Assembly (NCBI RefSeq): GCF_014643835.1
Contig: NZ_BMKD01000004.1
Coordinates: 543,527-607,526 of the forward strand
Reading direction: 5' to 3'
Source: Mucilaginibacter rubeus
GTDB taxonomy: Bacteria > Bacteroidota > Bacteroidia > Sphingobacteriales > Sphingobacteriaceae
DNA length: 64,000 nt
Shown here: positions 26,594 through 34,177 of the stretch, piece after piece
Position numbering within the stretch: the stretch's first letter is position 1
Layout: every line of letters begins with the position of its first letter
Translations under genes and position numbers: made by a program
The notes under the pieces: generated by a model
Databases searched by the model: none
Seen by the model: the letters and a program-made list of their open reading frames with translations, nothing else
What the model was told of the DNA's origin: nothing

Positions 26594-26601
26594 CAAAAGT
26601 A
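26594..26601 (-). promoter_or_regulatory. -7 promoter box for sucA-sucB operon
   Basis: TACTTTTG on the minus strand matches TAnnTTTG, 25 bp before the chosen sucA ATG. It decides the start codon. Confidence 0.55.
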
Positions 26602-26860
26602 ATGATATACCGCTATATACTTCATAATTAATTGTAAAGAAATTTAGCCTTTGTTAAGCTTATTTTATCCTTAAATGGGAAAATACGGAGTTTTGAGGCA
26701 AAAGAACAACAGTTATTTAAATAGATGGTTTATAGAAATAATAATTAGATAAGATTTAGGTATTGCTTCGGCTCATGGTCCGGTTATACTGCGCAAGGCA
26801 TTATCCATCGGCTGATGGACGATATCGCTACTATCAAAACGCCAAAACGTCGAATTTCAA

Positions 26861-28162
26861 TTACACCCCAACCAAATCCCCGGCTTCATCAATGGATGAT
26901 GGTTGCCAGGTATTCACAAAATCGGTTTTGGCTTCAAGCTCTTTGGGCAGCTTGGTAACTATAGCGTATTTGCTTTCCTTAGCATCGTTAACACCGGCAA
27001 TAAAGGCCCAGTTGCCCCAATTGCTGGCCGGCGAATAATCAATAAGCTTTTCTTCAAAATAAGCAGCCCCCTGTACCCAGTCGGCTTTAAGGGTATTTAC
27101 CAAATAGCCCGCTACTACCTGCCGGTTTTGATTACTGATATAGCCGGTAGCGTTAAGCTCATGCATTGCTGCATCAATAAGGGGCACGCCTGTTTCGCCG
27201 TTTTTCCATTTTTGGAGCAACAGGTCGGCGTCCGGTGCAAGGTCAGTGCCCTGAGCTTCGTCTTTAGCTTTGATAAATTTTTGGCCGTGTTTTTTAAACA
27301 TGAACCTGAAGTAATCGCGCCAAAGCAATTCAAGCTTTAACAGGTTACCATTACTGCCATATTTCTGAATTTCCCAGTAAACCTGCCTCGGCGAGATACA
27401 TCCTATCGAGATCCAGGGAGAAAGTTTTGAAGAGCAATCAGAGCCGTTACGCCCATTTTTTTGTTTCAGCAACTGGTCTGCATTGGCAAAACACTTATGC
27501 ATTTGTACCAAAGCCGCTGTTTCGCCCCCCTGAAAATATTCAGTAGCGCGCATATCGTCAACAGGCTCGTTTAAACCTAATTGCTGCAAGGTTGGCAATT
27601 CGCCGGCATCGGTAATTTCCGGAACGCTGATATGATCGGGTTTGGGTACGCACGGGCGAACATTACTGTCACGTTCTACCTTCTTTTTAAAAACCGCGAA
27701 ACTATCCGGGATATCCTTGATCGGAAAAGGAAGGTCTTCCTTATGATACATGGTATGACCGATGAAATGCTTAAGATTAAGCCTCATTTTCCATAGCGCA
27801 GTTTCAACCTGCTCGGAGATATTGGTTTCCTCGTAGGCCACCTCACGGTGATGATAAACTTCATTTACCTGGTATTCTTCGGCAAGTTGGGGAATAACTT
27901 CTGCCGGATTACCTATTCTGATGATGAGTTCGGCACCGAAGCCTTGTAAATTTTTGCGGAGATCAGCAACGGCCTCTAAAAGGAACCTCGCCCGGAAATT
28001 TCCGGTTTTTGAGGCACCGGTTTCATTATGCTGAAAATAATAAGGATCGAAACAATAAACCGGCAGTATTTTATCAGCCTTGCGTACAGCTTCTAACAAA
28101 ATTTCGTTATCATTTATGCGCAAGTCGTTTCTAAACCAAACCAGAATAGTTCTATCACTCAT
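26861..28162 (-). CDS. Photolyase/cryptochrome, DASH type
   Basis: 433 residues from the ATG at 28162. It opens with MSDRTILVWFRNDLRINDNE, the photolyase Rossmann start. DASH-type features are the GNFRARFLLEAVADLRKNL stretch and DLPFPIKDIPDSFAVFKKK. The FAD-binding half contains KLSPWISIGCISPRQVYWEI, LLWRDYFRFMFKKHG and MHELNATGYISNQNRQVVAG, then DWVQGAAYFEEKLIDYSPAS. DASH proteins repair cyclobutane dimers in single-stranded DNA using light. It is monocistronic. The symbol is left empty since phr and cry names are mixed in this family. Confidence 0.92.
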   Translation of the reverse strand: MSDRTILVWFRNDLRINDNEILLEAVRKADKILPVYCFDPYYFQHNETGASKTGNFRARFLLEAVADLRKNLQGFGAELIIRIGNPAEVIPQLAEEYQVNEVYHHREVAYEETNISEQVETALWKMRLNLKHFIGHTMYHKEDLPFPIKDIPDSFAVFKKKVERDSNVRPCVPKPDHISVPEITDAGELPTLQQLGLNEPVDDMRATEYFQGGETAALVQMHKCFANADQLLKQKNGRNGSDCSSKLSPWISIGCISPRQVYWEIQKYGSNGNLLKLELLWRDYFRFMFKKHGQKFIKAKDEAQGTDLAPDADLLLQKWKNGETGVPLIDAAMHELNATGYISNQNRQVVAGYLVNTLKADWVQGAAYFEEKLIDYSPASNWGNWAFIAGVNDAKESKYAIVTKLPKELEAKTDFVNTWQPSSIDEAGDLVGV

Positions 28163-28421
28163 AGTTAAACAGGGGTTAACTGAATAATAATAATGCAGTA
28201 TGCAAATTTGCAATTTATTTGCGCTTCATGCACATTTTACCGCAAGATTATGACATCACCCAAACATTCAATTATTTTATTAAACTAAATAAAATGCTTT
28301 TAGCTATATAAAATAATTAAACCCACAGCGGGATCAGCGTGTAAATATACGTAAATACAGGCAATTAAGTTATATACCTGCCAGGCGGCTATCCCCGGTC
28401 AATCGTTACAGATCGGGAACT

Positions 28422-29228
28422 CTATTGATCGGCTTTGATCTTCGCCCTGATCACCGAATCTTTTTGGGCAGGGCTAAGCTTATAATTAAACCGGAAAAGT
28501 GCCCCCTCAAAATCACCATACGAAGGATTGGGAATAACAATATACCTTTTGCCAAATTCCGCTTGCAGCTTTTGTGTAGTAGCCGTCCTGCTTTCTTCGG
28601 CCGGGTGATTATCATACAGCAGGTCAAAATCGGGCAGGTTATCGCCGCAAAGCAGCAGGATGTTATGTGTTTTTAAAACGTTAAGACGTCGCGCTTCCTT
28701 GCTCGACGAAGTGGTTTTCAACTGCAGGTGTTCGTCATCCGCATTAGGCAATCCAAACAACTGCAGATTTTTTAACGTACTTGCCCGCTCATTTTCATTA
28801 CGGTTGGTGATATAAAATATGGTGATCCCTTTTGATGCAGCGTACTTAAAAAAAGCAGGTGCGCCCGGCACGGTATCAGCAAGGGCTTTGTCGGTCCATT
28901 GTTTCCAGGTGGCATCGCTGTAATCTAAATTCTGTAAGGCGCGATGGGCATCATAGGGGCTATTATCCAGCACGGTTTCGTCAATATCGGTAACAATAGC
29001 CAGTGGTTTATCACCGGGGTTCTTAATCCCTTCATCAACCCTGAGTTTAGCTACGTTATAGGCCTGAAAGCATAATGCCTTGTATTCCGCTGCCCGCTGC
29101 TGCCATAATGAAGTCCAGATCTTACCATCGTTGGTAATGCTGGGATTAGGATTGGCCGTTTTTTTAACAGATGAGCAGGCGCTGAATAACAACAGGCCTG
29201 ATAGTAGATAGCTATAGCTTTTTTTCAT
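28422..29228 (-). CDS. Class C acid phosphatase lipoprotein, e(P4) family
   Basis: 268 residues. Lipoprotein signal with FSACSS (Cys18). The HAD motif DIDETVLDNSPY starts at Asp81 (Asp81, Asp83 catalytic), followed by the Thr/Asn motif FYITNRNENER and the acidic motif GDNLPDFDLLYD. These are the DDDD signature of the 5'-nucleotidase, lipoprotein e(P4) group, which dephosphorylates NMN and other nucleotides at the outer membrane. Length is normal. No partner gene is close. Confidence 0.92.
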   Translation of the reverse strand: MKKSYSYLLSGLLLFSACSSVKKTANPNPSITNDGKIWTSLWQQRAAEYKALCFQAYNVAKLRVDEGIKNPGDKPLAIVTDIDETVLDNSPYDAHRALQNLDYSDATWKQWTDKALADTVPGAPAFFKYAASKGITIFYITNRNENERASTLKNLQLFGLPNADDEHLQLKTTSSSKEARRLNVLKTHNILLLCGDNLPDFDLLYDNHPAEESRTATTQKLQAEFGKRYIVIPNPSYGDFEGALFRFNYKLSPAQKDSVIRAKIKADQ

Positions 29229-29329
29229 ATGGGTTGATTAAAAAGAGTGCCGGTCGAGACCTTGCTGAAGACTCATGCGGAAAAAGTACGCCGGCATGCT
29301 TTGACGAACTACCGTTTAACTAAAACGGG

Positions 29330-29402
29330 TGTCATGCTGAGGCCCTCGAAGCATGGTGAACAGGGCCTCTGCCCACGAGCCTTCGACGGGCTCAGGGTGA
29401 CA
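29330..29402. repeat. TGTCATGCTGAG / CTCAGGGTGACA palindromic element
   Basis: TGTCATGCTGAGGCCCTCGA at 29330 is answered by TTCGACGGGCTCAGGGTGAC ending at 29402. The 73-bp unit has imperfect complementary halves and lies between the acid phosphatase and msrA. Confidence 0.65.
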
Positions 29403-29470
29403 GGCCCTTTTGCTTTATATTATTTCATCTTCAGAGCCGCTCGATTTAAACACTCCGTATGATAGGCATC

Positions 29471-30016
29471 TTATAACAGCTCCGGCTTTATTTTATCCTT
29501 AAACTCCTTGGCAAATTTATTGAGTTTTGGCTGGATAACAAACGCGCAGTACGACTTGTTAGGATTATCGTTGAAATAATTCTGGTGGTAATCTTCGGCG
29601 CTGTAAAATGTACTTGCCGGCGTGATTTCGGTTACGATAGGATCGTCAAAAACCTGCTCATCTGTAAGTGTTTTGATCATCGCTTCCGAAGCCTGCTTTT
29701 GTTCATCTGTATAATAAAATATAGCCGAGCGGTATTGTGTGCCCACGTCATTGCCCTGACGGTTAAGTGTGGTTGGGTTATGGGTTTTAAAGAAAACCAA
29801 TAACAATTCATCAAACGAGATCACGCCGGCGTCATATTCCAGGTGAATCACTTCGGCATGACCGGTAGCGCCTGTACAAACCTGCTCATAGGTTGGGTTT
29901 AAAACTTTACCGCCCATATAACCCGAGGTTACTGATGTTACACCTTTAAGCGATTGAAAAACGGCTTCGGTGCACCAAAAGCAACCGTTGCCAAAAGTTA
30001 TTTTTTGAATGTTCAT
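29471..30016 (-). CDS. msrA: Peptide methionine sulfoxide reductase MsrA
   Basis: 181 residues. The catalytic motif GCFWC with Cys12 lies right at the N-terminus (FGNGCFWCTEAVFQ), followed by GVTSVTSGYMGGK, TGHAEVIHLEYD and the C-terminal YHQNYFNDNPNKSYC. It reduces methionine-S-sulfoxide in proteins. No export signal, so it is cytosolic. A TACTTTTG box stands at 30031-30038. Confidence 0.96.
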   Translation of the reverse strand: MNIQKITFGNGCFWCTEAVFQSLKGVTSVTSGYMGGKVLNPTYEQVCTGATGHAEVIHLEYDAGVISFDELLLVFFKTHNPTTLNRQGNDVGTQYRSAIFYYTDEQKQASEAMIKTLTDEQVFDDPIVTEITPASTFYSAEDYHQNYFNDNPNKSYCAFVIQPKLNKFAKEFKDKIKPELL

Positions 30017-30030
30017 ATGTCCTGTTTTAT

Positions 30031-30038
30031 CAAAAGTA
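30031..30038 (-). promoter_or_regulatory. Putative -7 box for msrA
   Basis: TACTTTTG on the minus strand, 15 bp before the ATG, which would give a leader of about ten bases. No convincing -33 element. Confidence 0.4.
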
Positions 30039-30130
30039 ATGCCTGTTTAAATAGTTAGCTATGAGGCGGATTTGAATATGTCAATTAAATTACTAAACTT
30101 AGTGTTTAACCTTATATTAACCTATTAATT

Positions 30131-30523
30131 ATGAAAATTGCAGTATTAATTGCCCGCGTTTTGCTGGGCCTGGTCTTCGTGGTGTTTGGTTTAAACTTCT
30201 TTTTCCAGTTTCTGCATATGGCCCAACCGCCCATGAGCGATAAGGCACAGGCATTTAGCGGCGGGTTATTTGGTTCAGGTTATTTTTTTCAATACATGAA
30301 GGTAATTGAAATAACCAGCGGCCTGTTTTTAATTATTAACCGGTATACGGCACTGTTTGTGTTATTGCTGCTGCCTATTGCACTTAATATATTCCTGTTC
30401 CATGCCATTTTGGCACCGGCCGGTTTGCCAATTGGACTGGCAGTTATCGTTTTAGAGGTATTTTTGCTGTTTGCCTATCGTAAATATTACGCGAGTATTT
30501 TTACGGCCACACCAACGGTGTAA
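30131..30523 (+). CDS. DoxX-like membrane protein
   Basis: 130 residues with four hydrophobic helices (about 4-26, 55-75, 75-98, 100-120). The start IARVLLGLVFVVFGLNFFFQ and the EITSGLFLIINRYTALFVLL stretch fit the DoxX/SURF4-type family of four-helix membrane proteins of uncertain function. It is divergent from msrA and 11 bp upstream of the next gene. Confidence 0.75.
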   Translation: MKIAVLIARVLLGLVFVVFGLNFFFQFLHMAQPPMSDKAQAFSGGLFGSGYFFQYMKVIEITSGLFLIINRYTALFVLLLLPIALNIFLFHAILAPAGLPIGLAVIVLEVFLLFAYRKYYASIFTATPTV

Positions 30524-30534
30524 ATACCTGCCTT

Positions 30535-31275
30535 ATGAACAAATGCGCCTTAGTTATTACTATCCTTACGCTTTCATTCAATCATGCATTTGCTCAGGAT
30601 GAACTGAAAACATACGAAGCAAAAGCAACCGGGAGAGACACAAAAACATATCACATAATTTCGATCGATGGTAAAAATCAAACGGTGAAGATCGTTCCTG
30701 ACTATGCAAACCACGTGCTTAAAATGATTTGCCTCAAGGATATTATTACAATAGATGATTTTTGGGGAGAACCTCCTGACATTAGGTTATTGAATAAAAA
30801 CTTCATTGCGATTAACTATGCAGTAAGAGGCGGATCGGGGGTTGGGTTAGGAAATACACTGATCATCTGCGTGGATGGCCAACATCTATACAAGGCCATG
30901 CATGTTTTAAGATATCTTACCGGAGAATCCGGCGAACAACAGGAAGAGTATCGCATTAAATTGCGTTTGGTTGGCAACAGTGTTAACAACTGCAAATTAA
31001 AAGTCAGTGTACATGATTTTGTTGATTCAAAACCTCGCCCTAAAGAAAACTATGCCTATGACAATAACACAGTTTTAGCCTTCGACACGCAGCAAAATGT
31101 CTTTTACAGCGTTAAGCAAGACATATACGATCACTTTATCACCGCAAAAAACAAGACCAAACAAAAAATTGCAGGTAATTTCCCTATGATCATTTTAGGT
31201 AAGGAAACTTATTACTTTATAAATGGCAGATGGTATACGGGTGGCCTTAGCAAAGACATGTTTGAGTTTCAATAA
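30535..31275 (+). CDS. Exported hypothetical protein
   Basis: 246 residues with a signal peptide ending in AFAQ (residue 21). The mature part is mixed beta/alpha without recognised motifs (KTYHIISIDGKNQTVKIVPD, GGSGVGLGNTLIICVDGQHL, YHFINGRWYTGGLSKD-like end). It follows the DoxX gene by 11 bp and may be cotranscribed. I do not recognise a family; base composition is somewhat more A-rich than its neighbours. Confidence 0.65.
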   Translation: MNKCALVITILTLSFNHAFAQDELKTYEAKATGRDTKTYHIISIDGKNQTVKIVPDYANHVLKMICLKDIITIDDFWGEPPDIRLLNKNFIAINYAVRGGSGVGLGNTLIICVDGQHLYKAMHVLRYLTGESGEQQEEYRIKLRLVGNSVNNCKLKVSVHDFVDSKPRPKENYAYDNNTVLAFDTQQNVFYSVKQDIYDHFITAKNKTKQKIAGNFPMIILGKETYYFINGRWYTGGLSKDMFEFQ

Positions 31276-31313
31276 TCACATGATCTTCTTTTGCCACGGC
31301 GGCGATTAGAGGC

Positions 31314-32210
31314 TTACACCATCTCCCGCTCAAAAATTTCCTGGATCATAGCCACCTGCTCCGCATAAATGGATTTTTTGCGGGTGCCGAAGTACAAGGT
31401 GTTCTCAATTAAATTATATCCTTCCCAAAGCAATTTGATGTTGCCGCTATCGCGCTCCTTTTTTGAAAGAAAGTCGGGGATCACGGCTATCCCCTTGCCA
31501 TTGCTGAGACAGCGGATAATGGAGCCCATGTTTGGCACAATGAAATTGGGTTTAAAATCGGGCCTTTTACCAAAGTTGATATGCCAGAAGCGCCGCAGGT
31601 GTTCCATATCGCCAGATGAGCCGTACCAGGTTTGGGCTTTAAGCCAGGTTTGAATCTGGTTAAGGTCTTTAGTTTTCAATAGTTCATTAAATTCGTCGGT
31701 TGGCGTTTGCGCCCCGGCCAGTACCACTATGCGTTCCTTAAAAAAGGGTTTATACTCAAGACCTTTATAATCACCCTTATGAGGCGTAACGATCATATCG
31801 AGGATGCCGTTGTCCAGGTCGGCCAGCATTTCGGGGTATTCGCCAAATTTAATGATCACATTAAAAGGCAGCGTAGGCAAATAGGATTCAAGTGTGAACT
31901 GAAAAGTTTCAAAGCACATACCTATACTTATAGTAGGAATATCTTTTTCGGTGCTTTTATGAAAATGCCGCTCGGCATCCTCCAGTTTACTGATAGACTC
32001 CTGTATATAGTTATACAGGATCTTACCGCGCTCTGTCGATACCATTTTTCGCGATGTGCGATCGAACAGTTTATAGCCTACATAACTTTCCAATGAACTT
32101 AAATGCAGGCTCACGCCCGGCTGCGAAATAAACAGCGCTTCGGCCGCCCCGGTTAGCGACCCGGTTTCATAGATCGCTTTAAAGGTGCGGAACCATTCAA
32201 AATTAACCAT
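31314..32210 (-). CDS. LysR family transcriptional regulator
   Basis: 298 residues. N-terminal winged HTH (WFRTFKAIYETGSLTGAAEA, then LFISQPGVSLHLSSLESYVG) followed by the periplasmic-binding-like effector domain from about residue 90. It is divergent from mdaB with about 100 bp between. Its own -7 box (TACATTTG at 32235-32242) lies inside the near-palindrome ATACAAATGTAT, a likely binding site, which would allow autorepression. The likely regulated genes are mdaB and the monooxygenase gene beside it. Confidence 0.93.
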   Translation of the reverse strand: MVNFEWFRTFKAIYETGSLTGAAEALFISQPGVSLHLSSLESYVGYKLFDRTSRKMVSTERGKILYNYIQESISKLEDAERHFHKSTEKDIPTISIGMCFETFQFTLESYLPTLPFNVIIKFGEYPEMLADLDNGILDMIVTPHKGDYKGLEYKPFFKERIVVLAGAQTPTDEFNELLKTKDLNQIQTWLKAQTWYGSSGDMEHLRRFWHINFGKRPDFKPNFIVPNMGSIIRCLSNGKGIAVIPDFLSKKERDSGNIKLLWEGYNLIENTLYFGTRKKSIYAEQVAMIQEIFEREMV

Positions 32211-32231
32211 AGCCTATCTATTATAATTATG

Positions 32232-32243
32232 ATACAAATGTAT
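32232..32243. promoter_or_regulatory. Candidate LysR operator over its own -7 box
   Basis: ATACAAATGTAT is a near-perfect inverted repeat with the T-N11-A style arms expected for a LysR-type site. The minus-strand TACATTTG within it (32235-32242) is the -7 element of the LysR gene, 25 bp before its ATG. The mdaB promoter starts about 40 bp away. Confidence 0.45.
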
Positions 32244-32278
32244 AAATTAAACTATTTTAATAATGAATTAAGCCGGTG

Positions 32279-32286
32279 TAATTTTG
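32279..32286 (+). promoter_or_regulatory. -7 promoter box for mdaB
   Basis: TAATTTTG matches TAnnTTTG and lies 24 bp before the mdaB ATG at 32310. Confidence 0.5.
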
Positions 32287-32309
32287 ATGAAAATTAAAAC
32301 AGAAAATAA

Positions 32310-32948
32310 ATGACAAACATATTTGTAATAAACGGAGGGCAGATCTTCGGTCACTCCGGCGGAAGATTTAACAAAACTTTATTGGATACTACCGTACAGT
32401 ATTTTACCGCTCATCCTGATTTTGAAGTTCGTTCAACCGATGTAAACCATGAGTACGACCCTATGCAGGAGGCCGAAAATTATAAGTGGGCCGATGTGAT
32501 CATTTACCACACCCCGGTTTGGTGGTTCCAGGTACCGCATGCCTTTAAAAAATATATCGACGAAGTTTTTACCGCCGGATATCAAAACGGTATTTACCGC
32601 AGCGACGGCCGCACCGCCGAAAACCCCGGTATTAATTACGGCACAGGCGGCTTAATGCAGGGCAAAAAATACATGCTTACCACATCATGGAACGCACCGG
32701 TTACCGCATTCACCTTACCCGGCGAATTTTTTAACGAACGCAGTGTTGACGAAGGCCCCCTGTTTGGCTTTCACCGCATGAACGCTTTTACCGGCATGCA
32801 GGCTTTAGAAAGTATCCACTTTTATGACGTAATGAAAAACGCTAATATTGAGGAGAACCTGCAACGCTACCACGAACATTTAAACAAACTATTTACTCAA
32901 AACAACCCAAGCCATGAAAATTTACTTAACAGCCTTAGTGAAGTGTAA
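32310..32948 (+). CDS. mdaB: NAD(P)H:quinone oxidoreductase, MdaB type
   Basis: 212 residues of flavodoxin-like fold. The N-terminus FVINGGQIFGHSGGRFNKTL binds FMN/FAD; WADVVIWQ-like WADVIIYHTPVWWFQVPHA, then YGTGGLMQGKKYMLTTSWNA, parallel E. coli MdaB (YGSGGLVQGKKYMLSLTWNA). MdaB reduces quinones by two electrons. Its 3' end overlaps the ABM monooxygenase gene by 35 bp. The mdaB-ygiN neighbourhood of E. coli has the same two partners, where YgiN oxidises the quinol formed, so a quinone redox pair under LysR control is a sound inference. Confidence 0.88.
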   Translation: MTNIFVINGGQIFGHSGGRFNKTLLDTTVQYFTAHPDFEVRSTDVNHEYDPMQEAENYKWADVIIYHTPVWWFQVPHAFKKYIDEVFTAGYQNGIYRSDGRTAENPGINYGTGGLMQGKKYMLTTSWNAPVTAFTLPGEFFNERSVDEGPLFGFHRMNAFTGMQALESIHFYDVMKNANIEENLQRYHEHLNKLFTQNNPSHENLLNSLSEV

Positions 32949-33204
32949 GGCCGGCACCACTGCCCAAATGAAAGATTTTTTGGATAAGCTGGTAGCAGCA
33001 TCCCGCCAGGAAGAAGCCTGTTTGCAATACGAGCTATACCAGTCAACAACTGACGAAACCCAGTTTATTTTTCACGAAACCTGGGCCAGCCAGGAAGGGC
33101 TTGATCAGCATGTTAAGCAGGAGCATTTCCAACTGTTCAGTAAGCAGATTGTTGATATTATAGATGGGCCGCTTGGGATATATAAAACCGATAAGGTTCA
33201 TTAA
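32914..33204 (+). CDS. YgiN-like antibiotic biosynthesis monooxygenase domain protein
   Basis: 96 residues forming one ABM (dimeric alpha/beta barrel) domain: MKIYLTALVKCKAGTTAQMK, then CLQYELYQSTTDETQFIFHE and TWASQEGLDQHVKQEHFQLF. Such proteins are quinol monooxygenases or cofactor-free oxygenases. The start codon lies 35 bp inside mdaB, which indicates translational coupling. A strong terminator follows at 33219. Confidence 0.88.
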   Translation: MKIYLTALVKCKAGTTAQMKDFLDKLVAASRQEEACLQYELYQSTTDETQFIFHETWASQEGLDQHVKQEHFQLFSKQIVDIIDGPLGIYKTDKVH

Positions 33205-33218
33205 AATTGATAGTTAAC

Positions 33219-33250
33219 AAAACGCCCCCGGTTTCTACCGGGGGCGTTTT
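33219..33250. terminator. Bidirectional terminator between quinone genes and Cys-rich gene
   Basis: AAAACGCCCCCGG (33219-33231) pairs with CCGGGGGCGTTTT (33238-33250) with a 6-nt loop and T/A tails on both sides. It serves the plus-strand mdaB unit and the minus-strand gene ending at 33252. Confidence 0.85.
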
Positions 33251-33251
33251 G

Positions 33252-33449
33252 TTATTTGCCGCAGGTTTTATTGCAATCGCCCGAGGCTTTGCATGATTTG
33301 CTGCAGTTGTCTAAACACGTTGGCCGGGTGCATGACTTTGCGCATTTGGTGCAATGGTTCATTTTGTTATTGCAGCAAGGCGTATTAGCAAACGAAATAT
33401 TAAATATGGTAAACAGCATCACAGTGGTGATGAAAAGAAACTTTTTCAT
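33252..33449 (-). CDS. Small Cys-rich exported protein
   Basis: 65 residues. Signal peptide to about residue 21 (MFTIFNISFAN), then a mature part of about 43 residues with ten cysteines, including CC and several CxxC/CxxxC spacings, and many lysines (CTKCAKSCTRPTCLDNCSKS). The composition points to metal binding or a dense disulfide fold. I recognise no named family. It is 62 bp downstream of another Cys-rich exported protein gene on the same strand. Confidence 0.65.
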   Translation of the reverse strand: MKKFLFITTVMLFTIFNISFANTPCCNNKMNHCTKCAKSCTRPTCLDNCSKSCKASGDCNKTCGK

Positions 33450-33511
33450 GATTTTTAATTTGAATTTTTAATAAAAAGATACACTATTGAAAACAGGCAG
33501 ATGTCTTTTTA

Positions 33512-33835
33512 TTAAGCTTTCGGAGGGTTCCAGCAGGCGTTGGCGTAATCGGATAAATTGCCTGCGAGGTAAGGCGAAGCAACATTGTTATTAATGTTAA
33601 CCACAGCAGGCCCAGCCTTGACAGGTTCAGCTTTTAAAAAGCAGCAATTGTTGCACGATAGCATGGTCATGCACATACCACCGTCACATCCTTTTTGACC
33701 GCCATGCTGTTTCTGCGGCATATGATCCATATGATGACAGCAATTTTTGGTCATGTTGTATATAGGCTCCGCTTTTCCCGGTATTGTGGAAATGAGCACC
33801 ATAAAAATTAACATGATAAAGGCGATTGCTTTCAT
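33512..33835 (-). CDS. Exported Cys/His/Met-rich protein, candidate metal-binding
   Basis: 107 residues from the ATG at 33835. Signal-anchor or signal peptide (AIAFIMLIFMVLISTIPGKA), then CCHHMDHMPQKQHGG with CDGGMCMTMLSCNNCC: eight cysteines, five histidines and several methionines in 45 residues. The C-terminal NLSDYANACWNPPK is a separate conserved-looking tail. His/Met/Cys clusters of this type bind copper or similar soft metals in known proteins; that assignment is inference. An upstream in-frame start would lengthen the N-terminus by 14 residues without a signal logic. Confidence 0.6.
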   Translation of the reverse strand: MKAIAFIMLIFMVLISTIPGKAEPIYNMTKNCCHHMDHMPQKQHGGQKGCDGGMCMTMLSCNNCCFLKAEPVKAGPAVVNINNNVASPYLAGNLSDYANACWNPPKA

Positions 33836-33907
33836 TGAATCTTGAAACGGAATGTTAAAGGAAATAGTATTAAACACTAAGAAGCTGTTTAAAAATTATA
33901 TAAAAGC

Positions 33908-34002
33908 CGTCATTGCGAGGCACGAATCGATCCCCAAGAGGCAGATCCGCTAAGCAAATCCGCCCTGTATAGTCGGGGACTGCTTCGTACCTCGCAATGA
34001 CG
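33908..34002. repeat. CGTCATTGCGAGG palindromic element, copy 1
   Basis: CGTCATTGCGAGGCACGAAT at 33908 is answered by TTCGTACCTCGCAATGACG ending at 34002. The 95-bp unit has imperfect middle arms (GATCCCC / GGGGACTGC). Two more copies are at 52531-52624 and 53051-53145, and a fragment at 52846-52862. Confidence 0.8.
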
Positions 34003-34177
34003 TGGCGGATATAGTAGTCTCATTTAATCATTCTTAAACAGCATCTAAGATGTAGTTTGATATTTTACACATAATTTAGCATAAAGCGATCCCCCCGGTT
34101 AATTTATACTATTCCTTTGCTTTTAGCCTATTATTTATAATTTAGTGTCCAAAATACATTTAATCTCAAACGATATT

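Noticed and set aside
26570-26860. Possible gene or RNA between sucA and the photolyase gene
   Set aside because: No open frame of useful length and no tRNA-like or structured RNA pattern; it holds the sucA promoter and otherwise nothing recognised.
28163-28421. Possible small gene upstream of the photolyase gene
   Set aside because: A/T-rich sequence with frequent stops in all frames; only a TGCAAATTTGCA palindrome was noted.
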